Source of the DNA: [Clostridium] scindens ATCC 35704
Lineage (GTDB): Bacteria > Bacillota > Clostridia > Lachnospirales > Lachnospiraceae
DNA: 64,000 bases
Direction of reading: 5' to 3'
Assembly (NCBI RefSeq): GCF_004295125.1
Contig: NZ_CP036170.1
Coordinates: 2,730,501 to 2,794,500, forward strand
Shown: piece after piece, positions 17,896 through 26,810 of the stretch
Numbering within the stretch: the stretch's first letter is position 1
How the letters are laid out: the number at the start of each line of letters is the position of its first letter
Translations under genes and position numbers: made by a program
Notes under the pieces: model-generated
Databases searched by the model: none
What the model was told of the DNA's origin: nothing
What the model saw: only the letters and a program-made list of their open reading frames with translations

Positions 17896-19011
17896 ATGGA
17901 AGAAAACACAGTGAAATTCGAGGAGAAATTAAAAGAACTGGTATCTCTTGGAAAAAAGAAGAAAAGTATTCTGGAATTACAGGAAATCAATGATTTCTTC
18001 TCGGATATGGAACTTGAGGCCGAGCAGATGGAGAGAGTGTTCGAACATCTGGAGTCCAATAACATTGATGTCCTGCGTATCAGCGGCGACGAGGATGACG
18101 ATATCGACGATGTGGATATCGTGATCGCGGAAGAAGACGATGTGGACATGGAGAAGATCGACTTGAGCGTGCCGGATGGCATCAGCATTGAGGATCCGGT
18201 CCGCATGTACCTGAAAGAGATTGGGAAGGTTCCGCTTCTGACCGCAGAAGAAGAAGTGGATCTTGCGAAACGGATGGCTGACGGTGATGAAGAGGCCAAA
18301 AAGCGTCTGGCAGAGGCCAATCTGCGTCTGGTTGTCAGCATTGCGAAGCGTTATGTAGGGCGCGGCATGCTGTTTCTGGATCTGATTCAGGAAGGCAATC
18401 TGGGCCTGATCAAGGCGGTTGAAAAGTTTGACTATCATAAGGGATTTAAGTTCAGCACATATGCCACATGGTGGATTCGCCAGGCAATCACAAGAGCAAT
18501 TGCAGACCAGGCAAGGACGATCCGGATTCCGGTCCACATGGTGGAGACGATCAACAAGCTGATCCGCGTGTCCAGACAATTATTGCAGGAATTAGGTCGC
18601 GAGCCTACGCCGGAAGAGATTGCGGCGCAGCTGGACATGCCGGTTGAGAGGGTCCGGGAGATTCTGAAGATTTCCCAGGAGCCGGTATCTTTGGAGACGC
18701 CCATCGGCGAGGAAGAAGACAGTCATCTGGGAGACTTCATACAGGACGACAATGTGCCAGTGCCAGCTGAAGCGGCTGCACAGACGCTGTTAAAGGAGCA
18801 GCTGGATGAGGTTCTGGACACATTGACGGAAAGAGAGCAGAAGGTATTGCGGCTGCGGTTCGGAATGAATGACGGGCGCGCCCGTACCCTGGAAGAGGTT
18901 GGAAAGGAATTCGACGTAACCCGCGAGCGTATCCGCCAGATTGAGGCGAAGGCGCTGCGCAAGCTCAGACACCCCAGCCGGAGTAGAAAATTGAGAGATT
19001 ATCTGGATTAA
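17896..19011 (+). CDS. rpoD: Primary RNA polymerase sigma factor (sigma-A/RpoD)
   Basis: A 371-residue sigma-70 group 1 factor. An acidic N-terminal region 1.1 (about 1-100) is followed by region 1.2 ([17 protein letters not shown]), region 2 ([20 protein letters not shown], then [20 protein letters not shown]), region 3 and region 4 ([20 protein letters not shown]), ending in SRKLRDYLD. It directs housekeeping transcription; the sigma-A-type promoters seen in this window are its expected targets. GAGAGGATGG precedes ATG 17896. Confidence 0.98.
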   Translation: MEENTVKFEEKLKELVSLGKKKKSILELQEINDFFSDMELEAEQMERVFEHLESNNIDVLRISGDEDDDIDDVDIVIAEEDDVDMEKIDLSVPDGISIEDPVRMYLKEIGKVPLLTAEEEVDLAKRMADGDEEAKKRLAEANLRLVVSIAKRYVGRGMLFLDLIQEGNLGLIKAVEKFDYHKGFKFSTYATWWIRQAITRAIADQARTIRIPVHMVETINKLIRVSRQLLQELGREPTPEEIAAQLDMPVERVREILKISQEPVSLETPIGEEEDSHLGDFIQDDNVPVPAEAAAQTLLKEQLDEVLDTLTEREQKVLRLRFGMNDGRARTLEEVGKEFDVTRERIRQIEAKALRKLRHPSRSRKLRDYLD

Positions 19012-19024
19012 GAAAGAGGCGCCT

Positions 19025-19723
19025 ATGGAACTATCAAAAAGACTTACCAAAGTTGCAAGTCTTGTGACAGAGGGCGCCTCTGTTGCAGATATTGGAACGG
19101 ATCACGGCTATATTCCCATCTATCTGATCGAGAATCAGATAGCCGCAAGGGCGATTGCCCTGGATATCAATAAAGGGCCTCTGGAGAGGGCCAGAATGCA
19201 TATTGTGGGCCACGGGCTGAAAGGGCAGATCGAGACCCGGCTGTCTGACGGGCTTAAGGAAGTGAAGCCCGGAGAAGTGGACACGATGATTGCCGCCGGG
19301 ATGGGAGGCGGCCTGGTTATCAAGATACTAAGAGAGGGAAAGCCTGTGGTGGATACGCTTAAGTCCTGTATCCTGCAGCCCCAGTCAGAGATACATAGAG
19401 TCCGTCGTTATGTGGCAGAGAACCAGATGAAGATCGTGGCTGAGGATATGGTGGAAGAGGATGGCAAGTTCTACCCTATAATGAAAGTGGAGCATGGAAG
19501 CAGCGCGCCTTATACGGAGTGCGAATACCTGTATGGCAAATGCCTGCTGGAAGAAAAGCATCCGGTGCTTAAAAAGTACCTGGACCGGGAGATGGGCATC
19601 AGGGAAAGTATCTTTGGCCAGCTGAGCAGGCGAAAAGGCAGCGAAAGCGCTGCCAGGCGTATGGAAGAGGTACGCGAGGAGATCGTGATGATTCGGGAGG
19701 CTCTGGAGTATTTTGACAGATAA
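19025..19723 (+). CDS. trmK: tRNA (adenine(22)-N(1))-methyltransferase
   Basis: A 232-residue class I SAM-dependent methyltransferase of the TrmK (YqfN) family that methylates A22 of tRNA. The SAM-binding start is VADIGTDHGYIPIYLIE, and the family block MIAAGMGGGLVIKILREGK follows. It begins 13 bp after rpoD and overlaps or adjoins the nif3-like gene, the same rpoD-trmK-nif3 order known from Bacillus and clostridia. Confidence 0.93.
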   Translation: MELSKRLTKVASLVTEGASVADIGTDHGYIPIYLIENQIAARAIALDINKGPLERARMHIVGHGLKGQIETRLSDGLKEVKPGEVDTMIAAGMGGGLVIKILREGKPVVDTLKSCILQPQSEIHRVRRYVAENQMKIVAEDMVEEDGKFYPIMKVEHGSSAPYTECEYLYGKCLLEEKHPVLKKYLDREMGIRESIFGQLSRRKGSESAARRMEEVREEIVMIREALEYFDR

Positions 19724-19748
19724 GGCACAGGAAGAAGGGAGAATGCAT

Positions 19749-20540
19749 ATGCTGTGTAAGGATGTAATGGATGTGATCGAAGCGGCTTATCCAAGAGAGT
19801 ATGCGCTGGATTGGGATAATGTAGGCCTGCTGGTGGGAAGAGATGATAAGGAAGTAAGGCGGATCTATATTGCCCTGGACGCGACGGATGAAGTTATTGA
19901 CGCGGCGATCGAAAGCCAGGCCGACATGCTGGTGACCCATCACCCTATGATATTCGGCGCATTAAAAAGAATCAATAATCTGGATTTTATAGGAAACAGG
20001 ATACTGAAACTGATCCAAAGCGACATCTCTTACTATGCAATGCATACGAACTACGACGTGCTGGGAATGGCCCGGCTGTCAGGAGAGAAGATGAATCTTT
20101 CTAAGGCAGAGGTCCTGGAAGCCACCTGCGAGAATGGACCTTCGGATAACGGCGAGGAGGGGATCGGGAGAGTGGCAGATCTGGATCACCCGGTAACTTT
20201 GCAGGAATGCGGCCATGAGGTGAAGAAATCCTTCCAACTGAACGCCGTCAAGATATTTGGAGATCTTGATGCCAGAGTGCGCAGGATCGCCATCTCCCCC
20301 GGGTCTGGCAAGAGCATGATAAAGGCGGCGCTTGATAAGAAGGCGGATGTCCTTATCACAGGAGATATCGGCCATCATGAAGGGATTGACGCGGTGGCCC
20401 AGGGGCTGGCAGTCATTGACGCAGGTCACTATGGCATCGAGCATATTTTTATGGAAGATATGAGGCAGTATCTGGGCAGTCATCTGACGGATGTGGAGGT
20501 GATGGCGGCTCCGATCGTACATCCATTTACAATCATGTAG
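19749..20540 (+). CDS. Nif3-like dinuclear metal centre protein (YqfO family)
   Basis: A 264-residue protein of the NIF3/DUF34 family, forming toroidal hexamers with a two-metal site. Motifs: LDWDNVGLLVGR near the N-terminus, LVTHHPMIFGALKRIN, MHTNYDVLGMA, and VLITGDIGHHEGIDAV with DAGHYGIEHIF at the end. It lacks the PII-like insert of B. subtilis YqfO, hence the short length. The frame is open from 19713, but AAGGGAG at 19735-19741 best serves ATG 19749 (ATG 19743 is also possible). A role in cofactor (GTP cyclohydrolase-like) metabolism is suggested for the family but not settled. Confidence 0.9.
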   Translation: MLCKDVMDVIEAAYPREYALDWDNVGLLVGRDDKEVRRIYIALDATDEVIDAAIESQADMLVTHHPMIFGALKRINNLDFIGNRILKLIQSDISYYAMHTNYDVLGMARLSGEKMNLSKAEVLEATCENGPSDNGEEGIGRVADLDHPVTLQECGHEVKKSFQLNAVKIFGDLDARVRRIAISPGSGKSMIKAALDKKADVLITGDIGHHEGIDAVAQGLAVIDAGHYGIEHIFMEDMRQYLGSHLTDVEVMAAPIVHPFTIM

Positions 20541-20958
20541 CAGGAAAGAAATCAAAGAAAAGAGGCGGTTATAAGATGGAGAAGAAAATGTACAGCGTGC
20601 AGATAGGGGATGAAATCCGGCAGTACGAGGCTGGAACTACATACCGCCAGATTGCCGCAGAGCACCAGAAGGACTATGAGGATGATATCGTGCTGGTATT
20701 TATCAACGACCGGCTGCAGGAACTGCATAAGACGCTGGAAGGAGACTGCGTCATGCGGTTTGAGACTACGTCCGGGCCGATCGGGCATAAGACCTACAAA
20801 AGAAGCATGAGCCTGATGCTGGTAAAAGCGGTCTATGATGTGGCAAACCACGATGATATCGATAAGGTCCGAATCCATTATTCTGTCAGCAAGGGCTACT
20901 ACTGTACGATTGAGGGGAATATTCGTCTGGATCAGGAATTCCTGGAGCATGTGGAGGC

Positions 20959-20980
20959 GAGAATGCGCGAGAATGCGCGA
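20959..20980 (+). repeat. Tandem 10-bp duplication causing a frameshift
   Basis: Unit GAATGCGCGA occurs at 20961-20970 and 20971-20980, preceded by a matching GA at 20959-20960. One copy restores the kinase frame, two copies shift it. Confidence 0.9.
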
Positions 20981-20981
20981 G

Positions 20982-22253
20982 ATGGTGGAGATGGATATGC
21001 CCATTAATAAGCGGAGCATCCATACGGACGATGCCATCGCCTTATTCGGACAGCACGGGATGCATGACAAGGAGCGATTATTTGAATACCGGAGGGTATC
21101 CAAGGTCAACATATATAGCATGAATGAGTTTGAGGATTATTATTATGGCTATATGGTGCCTAGCGCCGGATATCTTAGGTATTTCAAACTCTATCTGTAT
21201 GATGAAGGGTTCGTGGTGCAGATGCCTACCCAGAAGAACCCAAGAGAGGTGCCTCCATTCGAGCCTCAGAATAAGTTGTTCCATGTGCTCAAGGAATCCA
21301 CCCAGTGGGGCGATATGCAGGGCATAGAGACGGTTGGCGCGCTGAATGGCAAGATTACCAACGGCGACGGATTACAGGTGGTACTGGTTCAGGAGGCGCT
21401 GCAGGAGAAGAAGATCGCGGAGATCGCGGCGCAGATTGCCGAACGCAGAGAACGAAAGTTCATATTGATTGCAGGCCCGTCGTCTTCGGGAAAGACGACG
21501 TTCTCCCACAGGCTGTCCATTCAGCTTCGGGCTAACGGGCTGATTCCCCACCCGATCGCGGTGGACAATTATTTTGTGGAACGGGAAGTAAATCCGAGGG
21601 ATAAGAACGGGGAATATGACTTTGAATGCCTGGAGGCAGTAGACGTAGAACTGTTTAACCGGCAGCTTAAGGAACTGCTGGCAGGAAAAGAAGTGGTGAT
21701 ACCAAGGTTTAATTTTGTGACCGGACATAAGGAATATGGGAGCGGCGTTAAGAAACTGGGAGAAAATGACGTGCTGGTGATAGAAGGCATCCATTGCCTG
21801 AATCCCAAACTGACGGAGAGCCTGCCGGATGAGAACAAGTTCAAGATATACATCAGCGCCCTGACACAGTTGAACATAGACGAGCACAACCGGATTCCCA
21901 CCACGGATGGCCGCCTGATACGAAGAATCGTCAGGGATGCCCGCACCCGGGGATCTTCCGCTAAGCGGACGATCAGCATGTGGCCGTCTGTCAGAAGAGG
22001 AGAGGAGCGCAACATCTTCCCTTATCAGGAAGAGGCGGACGTCATGTTCAATTCAGCGCTTATCTATGAACTGGCGGTATTGAAGCCTTACGTAGAATCG
22101 CTGCTCTTTGGGATTGACCGGGACTGCCCGGAATATCTGGAAGCCAAGAGGCTTCTGAAGTTCCTGGATTATTTTGTGGGAATCGGAAGCGAGAATGTTC
22201 CTACCAATTCCCTGCTGCGGGAGTTCATCGGCGGTGGCTGCTTCAATGTATAA
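20982..22253 (+). CDS. Nucleoside kinase catalytic part (downstream fragment of the split gene)
   Basis: From ATG 20982 the frame encodes 423 residues (MVEMDMPINKRS onward) containing the complete kinase domain: Walker A IAGPSSSGKTTFSHRL, the substrate segment AVDNYFVEREVNPRDKNGEY, VLVIEGIHCLNPKL, and the RRIVRDARTRG lid. The frame is open further upstream to 20835, but residues before 20982 are out-of-frame translation of the N-terminal half. The upstream fragment stops at 21007, 26 bp beyond this ATG, so coupled reinitiation is possible. Whether it is active without its TGS domain is unknown. Confidence 0.6.
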   Translation: MVEMDMPINKRSIHTDDAIALFGQHGMHDKERLFEYRRVSKVNIYSMNEFEDYYYGYMVPSAGYLRYFKLYLYDEGFVVQMPTQKNPREVPPFEPQNKLFHVLKESTQWGDMQGIETVGALNGKITNGDGLQVVLVQEALQEKKIAEIAAQIAERRERKFILIAGPSSSGKTTFSHRLSIQLRANGLIPHPIAVDNYFVEREVNPRDKNGEYDFECLEAVDVELFNRQLKELLAGKEVVIPRFNFVTGHKEYGSGVKKLGENDVLVIEGIHCLNPKLTESLPDENKFKIYISALTQLNIDEHNRIPTTDGRLIRRIVRDARTRGSSAKRTISMWPSVRRGEERNIFPYQEEADVMFNSALIYELAVLKPYVESLLFGIDRDCPEYLEAKRLLKFLDYFVGIGSENVPTNSLLREFIGGGCFNV

Positions 22254-22255
22254 GG

Positions 22256-22285
22256 AATGGGGATGCGTAAGGCATCCCCATTTTT
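22256..22285 (+). terminator. Rho-independent terminator after the nucleoside kinase
   Basis: TGGGGATGC at 22258-22266 pairs perfectly with GCATCCCCA at 22272-22280, followed by TTTTT. It lies between convergent units; the T run favours the plus strand. Confidence 0.88.
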
Positions 22286-22299
22286 ATGCGTCATTATGC

Positions 22300-24186
22300 T
22301 TATTTTGACTTGACTTCCCGCCACAGTTCGTTGTAGAGGGCGTCGTTTTCATCTCCCAGGAATTTGAAGGTCTCACAGTTCGCCAGTTCTTCCGGATCCG
22401 GGAAGGCTATGGGGCTGTTTCGAAGAGCAGGGTCTTCAATCAGCTGCCTTCCGGCCTCATTCGGCGTAGAGTAGGTGATGTAGTCAAAGTTCATCTTCGC
22501 GATATCCGGGCGGCAGATGAAGTTAATGAATTTCTCGGCATTTTCCTTGTGCTTGGCGTTCTTTGGAATGACCCAGGAATCAATCCACACATTGGAACCT
22601 TCTTTTGGTATCACGTATTCCAGATTGGGATTCTCCCACTGGGTGTAGATGGCTTCACCGGAGTAGATGACGCCAATGGCGGCCTCATTGCCAATCATTT
22701 TGTCTCGCACCTGGTCGATAACGTAGGCCTGCACAAGAGGCTTCTGCTTGATCAGCAACTTCTTGGCCGCCTCCAGTTCATCCAGGTCGGTGGAATTAAG
22801 CGAGTAGCCGAGATATTTCAGCGTGACTCCAAACGCGTCGCGCACGCTGTCCTGCATCAGGATATTATCCTTGTATTTCTCATCCCACAGTACGGACCAG
22901 CTGTCGATAGGCTCATCCACCATGGTCTTGTTATAGAGGATACCTACCGTTCCCCAGCAGTATGGCACGGAGTACTTGTTCTCCGGGTCGAACTGCCTGG
23001 ACTGATCCATATAAGTATCGCCGATATTCCTGATATTTGGGATGTTGTCAAAATCAATCTCTGCCAGCAGGTCATTTTCTATCATTCTCTGTATCATGTA
23101 GTCGGAAGGGCAGACCACGTCATAAGCAATGGCGCCGGACTGGATCTTGGGATACATGATCTCGTTGGTCTCGTATTCCTCATAGACGACCTCGATCCCC
23201 GTCTCTTTCTCGAACATGGTGATAGTCTCCGGGTCCATATATTCTCCCCAATTGTAGACAATCACTTGATTATCGCCTCCTGTGGCTGCCTTGGAGCCAT
23301 AGAAGAAGCCGCCCACGATTACCACCAATGCCATCATGACAGGAACGACCTTGCGAAGAAGGAAGCGGCCGGCCTTATGGCGCCTTATGCTTCTTGCGGT
23401 AACGGCCTTGTGCTTATCCGGCTTTTCATCCGGCGCGATGTTGACCAGAATGAGCAGCAGGAGCACGGACAGGAAGAGTATGGTGGAGAGCGCGTACATT
23501 TCCGGCTTGATGCCTTTTCGAACTTCACTGTATATCTTGGTGGACAGGGTGTCCACTCCAGGGCCCTTGGTAAAATGCGTGATGATAAAGTCATCCAGCG
23601 ACATGGTAAAGGCCAACAGGAATCCGGATGATACGCCTGGAAGGATATCCGGGAATACCACCTTGAAGAAGGCATAGACCGGAGAAGCCCCCAGGTCCAG
23701 GGCCGCCTCGTAAGTGCTTACATTGGTCTGCTTTAGCTTGGGCATGACGCTTAATATCACATAAGGAATATTAAAGGTAATGTGAGCCAGCAGTATGGTC
23801 GAGAATCCCAGCGAAAACCGAAATGCGATGAAGAGCAGCATCAGGGAGATGCCGGTCACAATATCCGCATTCAGCATGGGAATGTTGGTAACCCCCATCA
23901 TGGTGGTGCGGAATTTCCGGTGCATGGCCTGGATCCCGATTGCCGCCGCCGTTCCTATGATCGTCGCGATCAGGGCGGACAGAAGAGCTATGATCAGGGT
24001 CGTATACAAGGCATTCATAATCTGCTCGTTCTTGAATAACTCTACGTACCATTTGGTGGTAAATCCTCCCCATTTGGAGCGTGTCTTCGATTTATTGAAA
24101 GACAGCACCATCAAGGTTACGATAGGAGCGTACAGAAGCACGAAGATGAGCACCAGGTAAAAACGCTGTAAGATTTTCTTGATCAA
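22300..24186 (-). CDS. Polyamine ABC transporter permease fused to its substrate-binding protein (PotC-PotD)
   Basis: A 628-residue fusion. Residues 1-260 are a PotC-type permease with about six helices and the EAA-like loop YEAALDLGASPVYAFFKVV. A basic linker and one more membrane helix (KVVPVMMALVVIVGGFFYGS, near 280-300) anchor a PotD-type binding domain (VIVYNWGEYMDPETITMFEK through residue 628) outside the membrane. This replaces a separate spermidine/putrescine-binding lipoprotein and fixes receptor to channel at 1:1. The gene overlaps potB by 4 bp and closes the potA-potB-potCD operon. Spermidine or putrescine is inferred from family; the exact substrate is unproven. Confidence 0.92.
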   Translation of the reverse strand: MIKKILQRFYLVLIFVLLYAPIVTLMVLSFNKSKTRSKWGGFTTKWYVELFKNEQIMNALYTTLIIALLSALIATIIGTAAAIGIQAMHRKFRTTMMGVTNIPMLNADIVTGISLMLLFIAFRFSLGFSTILLAHITFNIPYVILSVMPKLKQTNVSTYEAALDLGASPVYAFFKVVFPDILPGVSSGFLLAFTMSLDDFIITHFTKGPGVDTLSTKIYSEVRKGIKPEMYALSTILFLSVLLLLILVNIAPDEKPDKHKAVTARSIRRHKAGRFLLRKVVPVMMALVVIVGGFFYGSKAATGGDNQVIVYNWGEYMDPETITMFEKETGIEVVYEEYETNEIMYPKIQSGAIAYDVVCPSDYMIQRMIENDLLAEIDFDNIPNIRNIGDTYMDQSRQFDPENKYSVPYCWGTVGILYNKTMVDEPIDSWSVLWDEKYKDNILMQDSVRDAFGVTLKYLGYSLNSTDLDELEAAKKLLIKQKPLVQAYVIDQVRDKMIGNEAAIGVIYSGEAIYTQWENPNLEYVIPKEGSNVWIDSWVIPKNAKHKENAEKFINFICRPDIAKMNFDYITYSTPNEAGRQLIEDPALRNSPIAFPDPEELANCETFKFLGDENDALYNELWREVKSK

Positions 24187-25031
24187 AATACAGTTCCCTC
24201 CCCATCTTTATCGTATTTGGCAATCAATGCCATACTGATGATAATAAAAATCATAAGTACCAGGGACAGGCCGCTTCCCACATGCCAGTTGCTTCCCTGC
24301 TTGAATTCCTGCTCGATGACATTGCCGATCAGCAGGATCTTGCTTCCGCCAAGCAAATCGGAGATGACGAAAGTGGTCAGCGCGGGCACGAATACCATGG
24401 TAATTCCGCTGATGATCCCAGGCACGCTTAAAGGCAGGATGATGCGCAGGAATGTCTGCACATTATTGGCGCCCAAGTCCCTCGCGGCCGCTATGACATC
24501 CTTGTCGATCTTGGCCAGCACGTTATAGATCGGAAGGACCATGAAGGGCAGGAAGTTATAGACCATGCCCAGAACAATGGCATAAGGCGTATTGATGATC
24601 TCCAGGGCAGGAAGGTTCAGGAAATCCAGGATCACATTGATGACTCCGTTCTTCTCCAGAAGATTCTGCCATGCCAGGGTACGCAGAAGGAAATTCATCC
24701 ACATGGGCAGGATGAAGATCAGCACGATAAAACTGGACTGGTTAACGCCCAGGTTGGACAGGATCATCGCCAGAGGATAGGCCAGGAGCAGGCAGACCAC
24801 GGTGCTCACAAAGGAAAGCAGGAGGGCAAGCCCCAATGCTTTCAGGTTCTCCGGCGTCGTAATATTTGCAATATTCAATAACGTAAAAGCCCCGTCCTTG
24901 TCGGTCAGCCCATAGTAAAAGATCATAAGGAGAGGGATGATGATAAAGGATACTGACCAGAAGAGATAAGGTCCGGCCAGCAGCCGCTTGAATTTTCTTG
25001 TCTTATTCCTCAATTGTAACCGCCTCCGCAT
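24183..25031 (-). CDS. potB: Spermidine/putrescine-type ABC transporter permease
   Basis: A permease of up to 282 residues with six predicted helices and the EAA loop [19 protein letters not shown] that contacts the ATPase. ATG 25031 lies inside the end of potA; TTG 25013 (giving 276 residues) has GGAGGCGG about 6 bp upstream and is an equally good, perhaps better, start. The 4-bp overlap with the PotC-PotD fusion and overlap with potA indicate tight translational coupling. Confidence 0.93.
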   Translation of the reverse strand: MRRRLQLRNKTRKFKRLLAGPYLFWSVSFIIIPLLMIFYYGLTDKDGAFTLLNIANITTPENLKALGLALLLSFVSTVVCLLLAYPLAMILSNLGVNQSSFIVLIFILPMWMNFLLRTLAWQNLLEKNGVINVILDFLNLPALEIINTPYAIVLGMVYNFLPFMVLPIYNVLAKIDKDVIAAARDLGANNVQTFLRIILPLSVPGIISGITMVFVPALTTFVISDLLGGSKILLIGNVIEQEFKQGSNWHVGSGLSLVLMIFIIISMALIAKYDKDGEGTVF

Positions 25032-26076
25032 CTTCAGACTCAGGTTTCTTCATAATCTGTATATCGAAAGGATCTACCTTGATTCCTACCTCTGTTCCTA
25101 CCGGGAACATATCGGTGCTGTGTACCAGCCATTCGTAGTTATTGGCCAGTACTTCCATCTCATAATGCACGCCCTTGAAGATCAGATGGGTGACTACGCC
25201 CTCCATGATGCCTTCTTCCGGCTTCACCAGATCAATATCCTCCGGCCTTATAACTGCGTCCACCGGCTTGTTGCGTCCAAAGCCTTCATCCACGCAAGGG
25301 AAATTGACGCCCAGGATCTTAACCAGCCGGTCTTCTACCATGGTGGCAGGAAGAATGTTGCTCTCGCCGATAAAGTCGGCAACGAAAGCATTCTGCGGCT
25401 CATTGTAAATGTCCTCCGGCGTTCCGATCTGCTGGATGTAGCCCTGATTCATGACTACGATGGTATCGGACATGGTGAGGGCTTCCTCCTGGTCATGGGT
25501 AACATATACGAAGGTGATGCCAAGCTCGTTCTTGAGACGGATCAATTCATACTGCATATCCTGACGCAGCTTTAAGTCCAGCGCGCCCAGCGGCTCGTCA
25601 AGAAGAAGAACCTTAGGCTCATTAACGATGGCCCGTGCGATGGCGATACGCTGCTGCTGGCCGCCGCTTAAGGAGTCGGGAGTCCTGTCTTCAAATCCCT
25701 CCAGATTCACCAGTTTCAGGGCATAACGAATCTTGTCATTAATGTAGGACTGGGATTTGCCCTTGATCTTCAGGCCAAATGCGATATTCTGGGCAATGGT
25801 CATATTGGTAAAGAGGGCATATTTCTGGAATACGGTATTGAGCTGCCGCTTGTTGGGGGCCAGTTCCGTAATATTCTTTCCGTCAAAGATGACCTTTCCG
25901 GTATCCGGGGACTCAAAGCCGCCCAGAATCCGAAGAAGGGTGGTCTTTCCACAGCCGCTGGGCCCAAGCAGGGTCAGAAATTCATTTTCTCGGATATACA
26001 GGTTCAGGTCATCCAGGACCAGGTTTTCTCCAAAGGATTTTGAAATATTTACAATATCGATTAATTTGTGTGACAT
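25003..26076 (-). CDS. potA: Spermidine/putrescine-type ABC transporter ATP-binding protein
   Basis: A 357-residue importer ATPase. Walker [18 protein letters not shown]-loop, signature [15 protein letters not shown], Walker [17 protein letters not shown]-loop [15 protein letters not shown]. The C-terminal 120 residues form a TOBE-type regulatory domain. It is the first transporter gene of the operon, 31 bp after the XRE-cupin regulator. Confidence 0.95.
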   Translation of the reverse strand: MSHKLIDIVNISKSFGENLVLDDLNLYIRENEFLTLLGPSGCGKTTLLRILGGFESPDTGKVIFDGKNITELAPNKRQLNTVFQKYALFTNMTIAQNIAFGLKIKGKSQSYINDKIRYALKLVNLEGFEDRTPDSLSGGQQQRIAIARAIVNEPKVLLLDEPLGALDLKLRQDMQYELIRLKNELGITFVYVTHDQEEALTMSDTIVVMNQGYIQQIGTPEDIYNEPQNAFVADFIGESNILPATMVEDRLVKILGVNFPCVDEGFGRNKPVDAVIRPEDIDLVKPEEGIMEGVVTHLIFKGVHYEMEVLANNYEWLVHSTDMFPVGTEVGIKVDPFDIQIMKKPESEDAEAVTIEE

Positions 26077-26107
26077 GATAGTCCTCCCGTATCATTTATT
26101 CTTATCT

Positions 26108-26647
26108 TTAGAAACTGGGCGGCGTGCTGACCCAGATGATGGTGGCGCCAGTGCTGTTTGGAGCCTCTATATAATGCTCGGAATGTGGGGTGAAGTAAAA
26201 AGATTCCCCTTTTTTGGCAGTGTAGACTTTTTTCCCGATATGGATCTTAACGGTACCTTTTAGCACATATCCGAACTCTTCCCCTTCATGGGGGACATCC
26301 CGGTAGGTGGAACCGCCTGGCTTGAGCGTGAGGCGGATAGGCTCCATCATATTCTTCTGGGCGTTGGGGATGATCCACTCGGTCTTATTCAAAAGTTCCG
26401 TATCTTCCTTTTCAAAATAATCTTCATAGTGGAAGACGACCTGCTCTTCCGGGTCTTCGCTGAAGAATTCATTGATGGTAGTCCCCAGGCATTGCAGAAT
26501 GTCTACCAGGGTAGCAATGGAAGGAGAAGTAAGGTCCCGCTCCAGCTGGGAGATGAATCCTTTGGACAGTTCCGCCCGGTCCGCCAGTTCTTCCTGGGTA
26601 AGATTCTTGGCAATTCGCAGTTCTCTTAATTTCGGGCCTATTTCCAT
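26108..26647 (-). CDS. XRE-family regulator with C-terminal cupin domain (PuuR-like)
   Basis: A 179-residue protein. Residues 5-60 are a Cro/CI helix-turn-helix (LRIAKNLTQEELADRAELSK) and residues about 105-178 a cupin barrel (VPHEGEEFGYVLKGTVKIHI, then SFYFTPHSEHYIEAP). PuuR-type proteins of this design sense polyamines or related ligands and repress uptake or catabolism. It is the first gene of the polyamine operon, with AAAGGAGG 7 bp before ATG 26647, so it probably controls itself and potABC-D. A dyad at 26681-26695 is a possible operator. Confidence 0.92.
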   Translation of the reverse strand: MEIGPKLRELRIAKNLTQEELADRAELSKGFISQLERDLTSPSIATLVDILQCLGTTINEFFSEDPEEQVVFHYEDYFEKEDTELLNKTEWIIPNAQKNMMEPIRLTLKPGGSTYRDVPHEGEEFGYVLKGTVKIHIGKKVYTAKKGESFYFTPHSEHYIEAPNSTGATIIWVSTPPSF

Positions 26648-26680
26648 AAGTACCTCCTTTTTGCTGCGTGACAGTAAAAA

Positions 26681-26695
26681 TAAACATAGAGTTTA
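26681..26695 (-). promoter_or_regulatory. Candidate operator of the XRE-cupin regulator
   Basis: TAAAC at 26681-26685 and GTTTA at 26691-26695 form a dyad with a 5-bp centre, between the operon promoter and the ribosome site, where a repressor would block transcription. The assignment is positional only. Confidence 0.4.
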
Positions 26696-26722
26696 GTATT
26701 TCTTAACTCGTGCGCAAGGCTC

Positions 26723-26750
26723 ATTATACTATATATTTATAAAAAATCAA
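26723..26750 (-). promoter_or_regulatory. Promoter of the polyamine transporter operon
   Basis: On the minus strand TTGATT (26745-26750), a 16-bp spacer and TATAAT (26723-26728) resemble a sigma-A promoter about 75 bp before ATG 26647. Confidence 0.65.
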
Positions 26751-26765
26751 GAGATTTCTGGGAAA

Positions 26766-26806
26766 AAGTTAAAGTCCGGGCGCAGGAGGAACTGCGTGCC
26801 CGGACT
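26766..26806 (-). terminator. Rho-independent terminator of aroC
   Basis: AGTCCGGGC at 26773-26781 pairs with GCCCGGACT at 26798-26806, continued by GCAG/CTGC inside. Read on the minus strand the stem is followed by a U-rich stretch (complement of 26761-26770). It lies just past the aroC stop. Confidence 0.8.
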
Positions 26807-26810
26807 GGGA

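Larger units (their letters stand above)
20576..22253 (+). pseudogene. TGS-type nucleoside (uridine-like) kinase, frameshifted by a 10-bp duplication
   Basis: The intact gene would encode a clostridial nucleoside kinase of about 555 residues: an N-terminal TGS-like domain, a middle domain shared with threonyl-tRNA synthetase, and a C-terminal uridine kinase-type P-loop domain. The frame from ATG 20576 runs to a stop at 21007; the remainder is in another frame. A perfect 10-bp tandem repeat at 20961-20980 adds one base modulo three. Removing one copy joins EHVEARMRE directly to MVEMDMPINKRS with no gap. The kinase half is otherwise complete, so it may still be made by reinitiation (separate entry). 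Assembly error, recent mutation or reversible slippage would all give this pattern. Confidence 0.88.

Noticed and set aside
20940-21010. Programmed ribosomal frameshift in the nucleoside kinase
   Set aside because: No slippery heptamer or downstream structure is evident, and an exact 10-bp tandem duplication explains the shift fully.
22549-23631. 360-codon plus-strand frame opposite the PotC-PotD fusion
   Set aside because: Its composition (His/Asp-rich, no motif) and exact overlap with a well-identified minus-strand gene mark it as a shadow.
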